Part shown: positions 33,756 through 44,400 of the stretch, one piece after another
Numbering within the stretch: the stretch's first letter is position 1
Layout: each line of letters begins with the position of its first letter
Assembly (NCBI GenBank): GCA_963920635.1
Contig: OY987305.1
Span: forward strand, 26,374,876-26,438,875
Length of the DNA: 64,000 nucleotides
Direction of reading: 5' to 3'
DNA from: Pseudeuparius sepicola
Taxonomy: Eukaryota; Arthropoda; Insecta; Coleoptera; Anthribidae
Notes under the pieces: model-generated
What the model was told of the DNA's origin: nothing
The model's input: only the letters and a program-made list of their open reading frames with translations
The model's database searches: none
Translations under genes and position numbers: made by a program

Positions 33756-33931
33756 AGTTACGTTCCCACGAGAGGAAGCAAATCCAGAAATTAAGTGTAA
33801 TATGATTTTGTATACTCAACACTTCTCTAATGTTATAAAAGATGTAAAAACCCCAGATGTAACCAGTCTTGTACTCCGTTCTCTAATAAATTGTTTTTAA
33901 AAAGCAATTGCCGTGGTCTCGTATCGTAATT
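33756..33931 (+). repeat. 3' LTR of errantivirus
   Basis: Same 176 bases as the 5' LTR, followed by the GGCG target duplication and then the continuation of the gypsy 1 LTR (CGTGACTGCGG). Confidence 0.95.
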
Positions 33932-33935
33932 GGCG

Positions 33936-34252
33936 CGTGACTGCGGAATTTGCCGGATTTCTTTCTCATCTTCTTCGGTTGTACTGGTCTTGAGGAAGAT
34001 AATCCATTACACGATTCTCGTGAATAATCGGATGATATAAAGCCACCCACCAACCAAGGCTTTTATTTTCTCCTCCTCAATTCTTGCTGCGAGGTTTCAC
34101 CTTCTCTCTATGTCACCTTATTGGGTCTGTTGGGCGGCAAACGTCGGTGGTTTGGGACATACCGTGGGAACCGGATGCTGGGCGATTGTTGACGCGTCCA
34201 GGGCTGCACCGGAGGCTCCACTGGAGGCGTGGAGCTGCCAAACGCCGTTACA
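33936..34252 (+). repeat. 3' LTR of gypsy 1, last piece
   Basis: Matches the distal part of the 5' LTR (19507-19818) through CGCCGTTACA with several differences, then runs into unrelated DNA (GCAAGATAAGTCTAGC). Confidence 0.8.
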
Positions 34253-34925
34253 ACGGGGCGAGCAAGATAAGTCTAGCACATAAGCCATTCACGAACTCGT
34301 ATGGGTTTTCCCAAAGAACTAAGTTTAGTAGACTCCATTTATAGCTACACCTGTAGCTGCTCTCAGCTTTCCAGTAGTATTAATAATTTTTAATGTGTTA
34401 TGTTATATTGTCGAGGCCTAAGTACCACGACACGAAAATATTCAACATTTTCTTTAAGCACTCGTATTGGCCTCTGAAATTTTAGTTGTTTTATAAAGCA
34501 ATATTTAACAGTTGTAAACCGTGCTCACGTGAGAACTGGTCGCTTGATTAAGTTCTATCCCTACCTTGGTTACCAACATTTTTGAAAGCTGTGATACCAA
34601 CAACAAACCCCACGGTGATATTAGAGGTTAAAAATGGTGTATATTTAATTTGTTAATTATTCAATATATTTCTTAAAATTTTTCCTTTCAATCATTTAAA
34701 ATCTCCCGGTGTTGCCCAGCTGTCACTTATATAAGAACCACCCCATTACGCCGACAGAGCTAGCTAGTGGGGCGTCTGCACTTTAATTTGCTTTTTGTGG
34801 CCTCAAACGGCGCACTCTAAAATAAATTTGTTCGGGTTGCATTATACAGGGTGGTCACCTAGGGCCCTAAATTTATTATTCATAAATTAATTGTAAGGCC
34901 GTTTTGAACCCGTAATTACCTAACT
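34253..34925. other. Non-coding stretch, possible solo LTR
   Basis: Lies between the end of gypsy 1 and the resumption of the transposase-type gene. About 34397-34850 has the look of an LTR: it starts TGTTATGTTATATTG, has a TATA-like CTTATATAAGAACC near 34728 and AATAAA near 34821. A TACAGGGTGG motif follows at about 34847. No second copy or target duplication was seen, so this is tentative. It may instead be an intron remnant. Confidence 0.3.
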
Positions 34926-35916
34926 TCACCTTTGGAGCTTTTGCCAATCGATATTGTGAAGGATATTTCTGTTGCCGATTCACTTCATTTAATAGACCTA
35001 GGTATCATGAAACGTTGCTTAAATGGTTGGGTGACTGGAAGCTACAATTTCCGAACAAAATTTTTTCCGCACCAAATAATCGAGATATCCAAATGGTTAG
35101 AGAATTGTAATATGTCAATATGCCAAAAGATATTCACCGTGCTGTAAAAGGAGTAAATTCATTGGCTTTTTGGAAAGCAACAGAATTTCGTACATTTCTA
35201 TTATATTTAGGACCCATTATTTTAAAGGACTATTTAACATTCCAACAGTATAAGCATTTTCTGTTATTACATTGTGCAGTTACTATTTGTTCAACTTCAT
35301 TTTATTGTCAGAATCATAGAATTTTGGTAGCAGCCGAAGAAATGTTTAGGGATTTTATTGATATATTCGTATCTGAATATAGCATTTATTCGTAATGTAC
35401 ATAACCTCTGTCAAGTGGTAGATGACGTACGTCGATTTGGACTTTTACCCAACATAAGTGCATATCCTCTTGAAAATCAATCAGGAGTCATTAAAGAATT
35501 CCTTCGAAATGGTAATAGAACTCTAGCACAAGTTGTAAAGCGATTAACTAAAAATCTGAAATTAAACTACCACTTCCGACAGGGGATGTGCCAATTTTAG
35601 AAACAAAACTTAAAAATTTTGATAGAAAACCACCTGGGTGTTATTGTGCATATGAGCGATTAAAGATACATGGAATCGAATTTAAAACAAATTCAAGCGA
35701 TCAGTGGCTGATGCTTAAAACTAATGAAATTGTAAAAATGCTTAGTGCATATTCCATAGACGACAAAATTTTTATATGTATATGGAATGTCTTTAAAAAA
35801 TATTTAGTTTCTATGAATTCCCCTTCAAATCTGAGAAATTAAATGTATATATATCCGCTCATAGTTTTAATGAACCATTGTCTTACTCAGCTAGTAATGT
35901 AAAATGGTATGTCTAG
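34926..35916 (+). pseudogene. Transposase-type gene, C-terminal half
   Basis: Continues the gene interrupted at 19060. Blocks in order: LELLPIDIVKDISVADSLHLIDLGIMKR, DIHRAVKGVNSLAFWKATEFRTFLLYLGP, HFLLLHCAVTICS, RNVHNLCQVVDDVRRFG, SAYPLENQSG and a tail ending SYSASNVKWYV before a TAG at 35914. This matches the second half of the same insect transposase-domain family as the N-terminal part. Single-base frameshifts near 35115, 35393 and 35815 and a stop near 35600 break it. AATAAA at 35976 may be its polyadenylation signal. The next gene converges on it from the minus strand. Confidence 0.7.
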
Positions 35917-35975
35917 ATTATAATAACAAATTTGTATTTTTTCCTCTTTTACACACTTTAGATGTTTTTGTTTTT

Positions 35976-35981
35976 AATAAA
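35976..35981 (+). terminator. Polyadenylation signal
   Basis: AATAAA about 60 bases after the last codon of the transposase-type gene. The opposing gene has a TTTATT (AATAAA on minus) at about 36049-36056, so the two 3' ends are roughly 70 bases apart. Confidence 0.5.
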
Positions 35982-36301
35982 AAATAATGAAATAATTTAA
36001 TATATATTTATATACCTATCTGAATACAAATAACCAACAAATTGTTTGTTTTATTTATTTTTATTTTACTTTTATAAACAATGATTATTATCTGATTCTA
36101 AAATATTATGGCAAGCTTCTTCAATAGTGACCTCATCATTTGCGATGATCTCGTCTACTTGTAGTTGTGCTATAAAAGAAATTACTATTATACATATTAC
36201 TATTTGAGTCTTTACAAGCTAATTTAATAGTACACAACAGTTTTTATTCACTAATAGCTCTAGAAAATCTCGTTTTTAACCTGATTTTATCCACCCTACT
36301 A

Positions 36302-36435
36302 CAGTTTGTTCAGCGAATGTTCTGCCCTACGTCACAACTCCCGTCCTTGTCTTACTCATGACTCATGAATATACGATGGATATCGGTCGTATATTCACGT
36401 TGTGACGTAGGGCCGAACATTTGCTGAACAAACTG
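36302..36435. mobile_element. Palindromic MITE, copy 2
   Basis: 134 bases, CAGTTTGTTCAGCGAA at one end and GCTGAACAAACTG at the other, flanked by TA. Same family as 24274-24421. It lies in the last intron of the minus-strand gene. Confidence 0.85.
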
Positions 36436-36477
36436 TAGTCTTGCCTATCTACTAAAGAAAATTATTCAACTACTTGT

Positions 36478-36896
36478 CAGTATGGGGAGTTCAGAGGCAA
36501 GTGGTGTGGTTAGACGGAAATATTTTGTTGGTTATTTTCGATCAGAGTACTAATTTATACTTACAGTGCCTTTATACAATACAGAGGTGACAGCCTTTGT
36601 CCTATTTTTGATTGGTTCCGCCATGTTTTGGCATATTTTTGTCATAATGACAATAGGGACGTTTCAGTTGATGCTCGGAGCGCTTGAACCTTGTCAACGC
36701 TCGGAGGATTCTACAAGCATCAATTCGAACACCGTCAATGGCAGCATCGATACACAATATCGATACATTTTTTAAAAAGTCCCATCTCTTTTACCAAAAC
36801 ATGGCGGCCGCGGCTTCATGTCGCCACTGTCTTGTATAAAGGCACTGTACTCATACTTTGTTGATAGCGCCACCTGTCCCTGAACTCTCCATACTA
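36478..36896. mobile_element. Outer MITE with a second MITE inside
   Basis: The ends CAGTATGGGGAGTTCAGAGG and the mirrored CCTGAACTCTCCATACT form imperfect inverted repeats of about 28 bases. Its middle is interrupted by the TA-flanked MITE at 36564-36847. No target duplication was identified for the outer element. Confidence 0.65.
36564..36847. mobile_element. Inner MITE
   Basis: 284 bases with CAGTGCCTTTATACAA and TTGTATAAAGGCACTG at the ends, flanked by TA (36562-36563, 36848-36849). The 69-codon frame across it is incidental. Confidence 0.8.
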
Positions 36897-38060
36897 ACCT
36901 GTTATTGTTGAATACTTTCGTTAGTCGATAGACAAGGCCACTTTAATATAACACCTATGTTTGCGGAGCAATCCCAAGCAATCTCGAAGAAGTGATTGGC
37001 TTAAAGAAATTCTAAAATTCAAACTCACCAATGAGATTGACAGTTATACTAATTCAGAACTAGTTCAGAATTGTTTCGCAAACGAATCCTGAAAACGATT
37101 TAAAAAATTTTCCAAGGTTACTTGTTTTTTCTAAATATTTAAAATATTCAACTATAGCATATAGGTAGGTACTTATTTCACTTGATGGCTTTGTATTGAA
37201 AAAATATCTTCCCAACCTTGGTACTTAATTGTTATAGATGCGAAAAATAAAGTTCTCTGATTAAAAATAAGCTAGTAGTAAATAAAAAACATACTCACTG
37301 TTATCGTTGATTGAGGGTCCATCGACGCTGTTATTCTTTGTCTCCTTTTTTTTAGGATTTAGTCTTAATTGGCTATGTTTCAAGATTTTATCTTTGAAAA
37401 ATTCCTCCAATCTCATTTGACTGAATTCGCTATCCGAATAACTTACAGCTCAGGACTCAATTCTTTGCACTCTTCCTGTTTCTTATCAACTTGCCTGTAG
37501 AATACAACAGAATTAAAGCAAGTCTTAAGAACTACCGTTCTCTCCCTTCTCAGTTTGAAAATATTGTTTATATTTTACTGGTGGTGTAGTAGTACGCTTC
37601 TTTTGGCTACATACTTCATCGATTATAATATCTTTATCTGTCGATGATTCTTCGCATATTTTGTCTGCTGTGGCCGTGGCCGTAGCATGTGAATACAAAG
37701 CAATATCGCGTGCCCTTAACACACAATTGTACTGGTTCCACCTTTTTTTATCGGGAACGCTATTTGCGTTTGACTGGTCTTTTCTGACTTCTCCTTTGGT
37801 GATGGGCCAGTATAAAATACCATTGTCCTTCCATTTATAAGGCACAGGCTCAACTTCATTTAACTCGTGGATATATACCACTTTAAAAGTACCCATTCTT
37901 TGATTGAACTACAATAAAAACTATGAAATTTAGGAGAAAATTATCATTAGTATAAACATACCTAATTATAATACCTTCGGAAGGTCAGACCAACAAAATG
38001 AAGGTTATAACGCGATTTTAGTTCGATTTTTGGAGCTGATAGAATATTCTTGCATGATCA

Positions 38061-38145
38061 CTGACAGTATCTGACAAGTTTATTTGTGAAGGATAACCAA
38101 GGCAACCAGTTTGGACTGTGATTGTTGAAATACAGTACAGTATTT
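38061..38145 (+). repeat. LTR relic related to gypsy element 3
   Basis: The segment with ATCTGACAAGTTTATTTG, AACCAAGGCAAC and GTGATTGTTGAAATACAGTAC matches the distal part of the LTR at 39597-40086. No internal sequence follows, so it is a solo or truncated LTR. Confidence 0.65.
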
Positions 38146-38219
38146 TAACGAATATATAAATGTACCGAAATCTGTACTAAATATTTTTATTTACTTTCAA
38201 TATATTTTTGCAAACACAA

Positions 38220-38530
38220 ATAATTATAAGATCAACTGACTTACCTGTAAGGAAGTTTGAGCTGAATTATACTGCAGTCTCATCCGATTATTACAAATAC
38301 TAATGTAGTTTGCTTCACTCTGTACAAACGCCATACGAACGTTTAAAGAAAGGTGTTTTTTGTCCCAACCGCCGCCAGTCACCTGATCGTCGCTAAAATC
38401 CATCTCAGTGCTTATTTTGAGATAGATCGTTAAGGGTGGGGATCAGGGAGGGTTTGTAATAATCGGATGAGACTGCAGTATAATTCAGCTCAAACTTCCT
38501 TACAGGTAAGTCAGTTGATCTTATAATTAT
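38220..38530. mobile_element. MITE with near-perfect 75-base inverted repeats
   Basis: The ends from ATAATTATAAGATCAACTGA are mirrored almost exactly over about 75 bases, around a loop of about 150 bases. Directly right of it the block ATTATACTGCAGTCT...ACAAATACTAAT recurs, a partial direct repeat of its own left inner flank, as if a second copy had inserted or been deleted. Confidence 0.75.
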
Positions 38531-38540
38531 ACTGCAGTCT

Positions 38541-39596
38541 ACAAATACTAATTTAGATGTTTAAAGAACAAGAACGATCTATCAACATTGATTCAAAGAT
38601 ATTTTGAAAACAGATGCACTTTTACTAACGTACTATAGGTAGGTAGGTATACGTATGTCCACGTCCACCAGTTGAGCAATATGCTGAAAAAATGTATCCA
38701 ACCTTTATGTCGGTCTGCAAGTATGCATATATTATCTAATAAAAAAATATATGACAAGTATAAAACATGCAAATCTGTAATTAATGTGGCTCCTCAGAAA
38801 CAGGGTCTCTGTTAGGAAGTAGCAATTAGCATTAAAATACTTTAAGGAAAACTGTATATTGCAAGTTACACAGCTAGGTATAATACATAAATGATATTCT
38901 CTGCTCTCTCAAAAAGACTGGACTCTTTCGAATACCTAAATCATGGTAGTCAAGATCAATACATGCAAATAGGGTAAACTTCTAGAGACCCCCGTATGTA
39001 GATTGTAGTTATTTCTTGTATCATACTTACACATATACGTTGGTAATATGTATGTATACCATGTTACAAAATTTCGAAGCACCTTCAATTTTGCGTTTTT
39101 GGTTGAATTTCGCCGATATTGTCTGAAATTAGCGAAGATCGAAACATATGTTAGCAACAAATAAATTTTAATGGACAAGTAATAAATAACAAAAACTGAT
39201 GTTTTTTATATGACAACCCGTCGTTAATTGGTTTGGTCTATTTCCAGTAATAAATAAATAATAATAATAAAAGTTTCAGACGACCAGGAAAAAAGAAGAA
39301 AATTTATAATGAAATTTCTTTGTGACATTATCACTGAGAAACATTATTCCCCTAAAGTTCAGAAGACAAATTTGTTGAAGTTAATTTTGAGTTATCGTTC
39401 AGTTTTTTTTGGAAGAAGTTGTCTTTTAATCAGTTTGGTTCAAGTTTACGTGGCGAAAAAAACTAATTAAAAATTACCATATACCGATGATAGCATATAG
39501 GTAGCAGGTTTTTTAATTACCCCTATATACTATATTCTATACATGGGTCCTTATATTATGTGAAATGGTCATTAGTATAAAATATAGGAAATATAT
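38541..39596. other. Intergenic stretch
   Basis: AT-rich with a short TAGGTAGGTAGG run near 38637. Open frames are short and unconserved-looking. No element recognised. Confidence 0.35.
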
Positions 39597-40086
39597 TGTA
39601 ACGAAAAATGCCTCTAAAGTTGTTATATCAGCTTTAAATGAATATGTCTGCACGGTTTTCTAACCTACTCAAAGATTTAGCAGATACATTTTAAGTTTGG
39701 GTACCTTCTCTACTTACAGTTTTATAATATTTGTAATTAATTTAGAGGCATTTTCCGTCACATCTTTGTTGGCCTGAGGCCCCCAGGGCCCCATTTTCCT
39801 TTAGTTTTCATGGTTTTCCCTGTAAAGCTTCCATAACATTCTAGAAAGTTTGCTAGAACTTATGATTTGTGAACTATCATTGGCCAGAAATATTCTAGAG
39901 TATTCTCCAGTCTTCCTTTTTAGTATATAAGCCCTGGGAATTGGGCCTGAAAGGAGTGAAAGGTTAGAAAGCGATTTTGGACAGTGACAGTAATCTGACA
40001 AGTTTATTTGAGATTTTTGAAGGCTAAACAATAAAGTTGGTAACCAAGGCAACGAGTTTCGTCTGTGATTGTTGAGATACAGTACA
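39597..40086 (+). repeat. 5' LTR of gypsy element 3
   Basis: From TGTAACGAAAAATGCC to ATACAGTACA, with TATATAA at 39924, AATAAA at 40030, and a tRNA-Leu-type primer site two bases after the end. The first 166 bases are bounded by an inverted pair (TGTAACGAAAAATGCCTCTAAA and TTTAGAGGCATTTTCCGTCACA), so the true LTR start could be either edge of a small foldback. A related LTR piece lies at 38061-38145. Confidence 0.6.
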
Positions 40087-40088
40087 TT

Positions 40089-40106
40089 TGGTGTCAGAAG
40101 CGCGAT
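40089..40106 (+). promoter_or_regulatory. Primer binding site of gypsy 3
   Basis: TGGTGTCAGAAGCGCGAT is close to the complement of a tRNA-Leu 3' end, the primer type of mdg3-like gypsy elements. Confidence 0.6.
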
Positions 40107-40127
40107 TTTAAGTGGAACTCGAGGTGA

Positions 40128-41405
40128 ATGCCCACAACCAGAAAACAGACCGCAATGGAAATGGAAAAGTTGATGGAAATGTTTATGAAGAAATTCGATG
40201 AAATGGACAAGAAGCAAGAAGATTTAATGAAGAATCTTCAAGAAGAAATGAAGAATGAATTCAAAAAGAATGAAGAAGAAAGGCGCAAGAATGAAGAAGA
40301 AAAAGAAGAAGATAGGCGCAAGAATGAAGAAGAAAAAGAAGAAGAAAGGCGAAAGAGGGAAGAAGATAGGGACACGAAACAAGAAAAACTGATGAGTGAC
40401 CTCAACACAAAATTTGACGAAACCAGCAGGAAATAGAATTACAAAAGAAAATTACCGAGTTTGAAGTAGTCGTTGAAGAAGAAGTAACACAAATGAAGAA
40501 GGAAGTACGAACGGAAGTCGGAGAAATGAAAAATGAGTTACAAAGTGAACTTGGTAAAATAAAAACAAAATTTGACAACAGTGAAGGAAGAATGGAACAG
40601 CTGGAGGCGAGGATGAATCAGCTGTCGCTACAGGGTGTATCAAAATTAGAAGCAGGCATGATCACATCCTCTATGAAAAAAGCCTCCCAAGTTTGATGGA
40701 AAAGTGGATGGAGCACTTACCTTAACCAGTTTGAGGCTGCTGCAGAAGGAAACTTCTGGACAGGAGAAGAGAAAGCGCGGAATTTGAAGTTATGTCTACG
40801 AGGTGAGGCCACCGAAGTGTTGCAAACGATACCGGCCGGCGCTCAGCATGATTATAGTTCCCTGGTTAGAGCACTTGAAATGCGATATGGGGAAGCACAT
40901 CTACAACAGGTATACCAGGCACAACTGAAAGGTCGACGACAGCACTGATGAGACCCTGCAACAATTTGAAGCCGACATTGCCCGCCTGGTAAATCTGGCC
41001 TATCCATCGGCTCCAGTCGAATTTCGGGAACAAATTTCGGTAAGCGGCTTCAGAGATGGCGTGCGCGACTGCGAGACTAACCAAGCGCTCCGGCTAGCCC
41101 GCCACAAAAACATCTCAGAGGCCTTGGCGCACGCTTTGGAATTCGAAGCCGCCACGCAGGCAGCACGTAGACAAGTAAGGTTAAGACAGGTGCGACCGCA
41201 AAACAGAAGCAGTACCAGTAATGCCAACGTAGAACAAATGGTATGGGATATCCAAAACATCCTTTCACGTGCTACGACCTCCAAGGATGGGATGGGTGTT
41301 CGAATAAGTACACCACTGCGCTGTTGGAACTGCGTAGTTGAGGGGCATTTGAAACGCCAGTGCCCCAATTCTGTTGACGGTGAGAAGCAGGAAAACTCCG
41401 AGTAG
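40128..41405 (+). pseudogene. gag: Gypsy 3 Gag
   Basis: The ATG at 40128 starts a long charged coiled coil with repeated KNEEEK(E)E(D/E)RR units. After a frameshift near 40435 a second coiled-coil stretch follows (MKKEVRTEVGEMKNELQSEL). A further shift near 40690 leads to the capsid-like domain (LCLRGEATEVLQTIPAGAQ, EMRYGEAHL), and one near 40940 to the last part with ALRLARHKNISEALAHALEF and the zinc knuckle CWNCVVEGHLKRQC, an intact Cys-x2-Cys-x4-His-x4-Cys. The order is typical of coiled-coil-bearing gypsy Gags. Three breaks make this copy non-functional as read. Confidence 0.8.
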
Positions 41406-41494
41406 GCAGTTTTGAGGGGCGAAAGCTGGCCGGGTGCTACCAAGCCCCACCTATTAGGATAAAACTTAACCGGCTGCCGAATTCAGGAGACAGC

Positions 41495-44400
41495 TTGGTA
41501 ATACCAGGAAAGATCTGTGGCCGGGAATGTGACATTGTGGTGGACACTGGTTCTAGTCATACCATCGTGAGGCCGAACATCATAGCCCGCTGCAGGATTG
41601 CACCACCACCAACCTACATCGTGGAATTGGCAAATGGTGAAGAAATCCCAGTTACAGGAGAGCACGACGCCTTTATAACCATAGGCTCTACTAAGTTCAA
41701 GCACAGAGTCCTTGTGGCCGAAATAACCGACGATGTCATATTAGGACTAGATATCATGCGTGAACAGCGGTTCAAGATAGAAGTTCACGAGAGGATTTTG
41801 AGGACAAAGACAGAAGAGATTCTGATGACACGTCCTAACATGGCTGGCAACACTACCCGAACTGTGACCGCTTATGAAGATACCACGGTTCCGGCTAATT
41901 CAGAAAAGGTTATCAAGGCCACCTACGATGGTCTGAATGGCGAAACAATTATTGTGGAACCCGAAGAAGAATGCGGACTGTATAAAAGAGGTATATTTCC
42001 TGCGAAGACGCTGACGACCAAAAGAGGGCGTGTAATATTTGTGCGGATTGCTAACCTGAAGAACTATGATTTGAGAAAAGGCGAAAAGATTGGGTTATGC
42101 CATGAAGTTCAGGCAGTTATGAGAAATCAGGTTGCACCACAGCAAGTTCCACAGCCCCTACCACAGAGTCTGAAGAAGATGGTCGAGGAAGCCGCTGCTT
42201 ATTTAACAAGGGAGCAGCAGTACCAACTGCGAAAACTGATTGAAGAAAATCGTGATGTGTTTGCTACGCCTGAATGCGATTTTGGAAGGACAGGTTTAGT
42301 ACAGCACAGGATAAATACTGGTAATAGCCCTCCGATCAAACGGGCTCCTCGAGGGATACCCCTTGCTAAGCAAGAAGAGGTCTCAGCTATGATGAAGGAA
42401 ATGGAACAACAGAGAATCATTGAACCGTCACAGAGCCCATGGACTTCTCCAGTTGTCCTAGTGAAGAAGAAGGATGGTTCTATGAGGTTCTTCGTAGACT
42501 ATCGACGGTTAAATGACGTCACCAAGGACAGCTACCCTCTACCCAGAATAGATGACACTTTAGACACTCTATCTGGTTCTAAATGGTTTTCCACGTTGGA
42601 CTTGAAGAGTGGGTACTGGCAAGTCGAAGTACACACTCAAGATAAAGAGAAAACTGCATTTTCTACTGGTACAGGTTTATGGCAATTTAATGTTATGCCA
42701 TGTGGCCTCTGTAATGCACCAGCAACCTTTGAGAGGCTCATGGAGTCTGTGCTAAGAGGTATGACATGGAAAACCTGTCTAGTATATCTGGATGATGTCA
42801 TTATTTTGGGAAGAACATTTGAAGATCACTTGAAGAAGTTCCGAGAGGTATTCCAGAAGTTACGAGAAGCTAACCTAAAACTAAGCTCAAAGAAATGCTG
42901 TTTCTTCAAGAAGGAAGTTAGATATTTGGGGCATGTAATTTCAGAGCAAGGAGTTAAAACAGACCCAGGAAAGATAGAGACAATTGAAAAATGGCCGCGA
43001 CCGAAAGATAAACATGAACTAAGGAGCTTCCTGGGCCTGTGCACTTATTACAGGAGAGTCGTCCTAAACTTTGCGCACATAGCGAGGCCGCTGCATAGGC
43101 TCACAGAGGATGGGATCGATTATATGTGGACCTCAGATTGTGAAGAAGCATTTCAGACCTTGAAGAAAGCTTTGTGTTCTTCACCGATTTTGACGTTTCC
43201 CGTTCCTGGAAAGACATTCATCCTGGATACAGATGCCAGCAACTTTGGTGTTGGAGCAGTGCTGTCCCAGGAGCAGGAAAGGCAAGAAAAAGTTATTGCC
43301 TACTTCAGTAAAACTCTGTCAAAGCCAGAGAGAAACTACTGCGTGACAAGAAGGGAACTGCTAGCAGTGGTCAAGGCCGTTGAACATTTCCACAAGTATT
43401 TATATGGCCAACCTTTCCTATTAAGAACAGATCACGCATCACTAAAATGGCTATTCCAGTCCAAGAACCCAGAAGGACAAGTGGCAAGATGGCTTCAAAG
43501 GCGGCAGGAATATGACTTCAAAGTGGAACACCGCAAAGGGGACAACCATAAGAATGCTGATGCATTGTCAAGAAGACCCTGTAATGAAGACTGTCATCAC
43601 TGTAGTCGACACGAATTAAGAGAAAACCCGGACTTAATTTTATGTAAACGAACTACTGTCCGTGGACCTGAAAATTGGGATTCGGAAGTCATCGCCAGAG
43701 AGCAAAATGAAGATCCCATATTCGGTATAATATTTGACCTAAAATTAAGACATATACCTAAACCTGAATGGAAAGATGTTTCGGACAAATCACCAGAGTT
43801 GAAGGCATACTGGGCACAATGGGATTCGTTAGTAATTAAAGATGGTGTACTAAAGAGAGTTTGGAAAAGTCCAGATGGAAAAGAAAAGCTATTTCTGACA
43901 GTACTACCCAAGAAGAAAGTGTCGGAGGTCCTGAAAGCCGTGCACGAAGGCGTTGGAGGTGGACACTTTGGCATTAGTAAGACCTTGAATAAAGTTAGAG
44001 AGAGGTTTTACTGGGTAAACTCTCGGGAAGTTGTCGAAGAGTGGTGCCGCCGGTGTGAAGAATGTGCTTCGGCGAAGGGACCAAAAACTAGGAATAGGGG
44101 TAAAATGATGCAATACCTGGTCGGAGCTCCTTTTGAAAGGATTGCCATCGACGTAGCGGGACCATTCCCAACCAGCGAATCTGGCAACAGTTATGTGTTA
44201 GTCGTCATGGACTACTTCAGCAAATGGCCAGAAGTTTAGCCAATCCCCAACCAAGAGGCCACCACAGTCGCAGAGATCTTGTTCCAAAATTGGGTATGTC
44301 GTTTTGGTGTCCCAAAAGAACTACACTCTGATCAGGGCCGCAATTTTGAGTCGGAGGTATTCCAAAATGTCTGCCGCCTGCTAGGGATTTCCAAGACAAG

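Larger units (their letters stand above)
25453..33931 (+). mobile_element. Errantivirus (insect endogenous retrovirus), full length
   Basis: Complete gypsy-group element with 176-base LTRs (25453-25628, 33756-33931) that are identical as far as I can read. LTRs start AGTTAC and end GTAATT, and there is a 4-base target duplication GGCG (25449-25452, 33932-33935) inside the gypsy 1 LTR. Gene order is gag, pol (protease, reverse transcriptase, RNase H, integrase), env. Without the hAT element in env it would be about 7.6 kb, normal for the group. The primer site TGGCGCAGTCGGTAGG is of the tRNA-Ser type known from 17.6, 297 and ZAM. Several single-base frame breaks interrupt pol and env. Confidence 0.95.
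19060..34252 (+). mobile_element. Gypsy element 1 with nested insertions
   Basis: LTR retrotransposon with 5' LTR 19060-19818, internal region 19819-22881, and a 3' LTR now in three pieces (22882-23273, 25398-25452, 33936-34252) that together match the 5' LTR in order and length (about 760 bases). The LTRs start TGTCACGATTC and end near TTACA. The 3' LTR was hit twice: by a 2.1-kb insert containing a hAT element, and by a complete errantivirus. gag and the protease active site are deleted, so it is non-autonomous. It sits inside the transposase-type gene. No clean target duplication was recognised. Confidence 0.85.
36072..37896 (-). pseudogene. Convergent multi-exon gene of the same transposon-like unit
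   Basis: Exon 1 (37896 to about 37542) starts MGTFKVVYIHELNEVEPVPY with a Trp/Tyr-rich segment GILYWPI, resembling the small N-terminal domain that precedes DUF4806-like and transposon-linked insect proteins (family match from memory). A short intron, then EECKELSPEL and, after an apparent one-base shift near 37450, SDSEFSQMRLEEFFKDKIL to a GTGAGT donor at 37298. The last exon (36169-36072) follows TTTCTTTTATAG and reads QLQVDEIIANDEVTIEEACHN to a TAA, with a polyA signal just after. Three MITEs lie in the last intron. It may be the second protein of the element carrying the transposase-type gene. Confidence 0.5.

Noticed and set aside
34397..34850. Firm solo LTR call
   Set aside because: TATA-like and AATAAA signals are present, but there is no second copy and no target duplication, so it is kept only as a tentative note.
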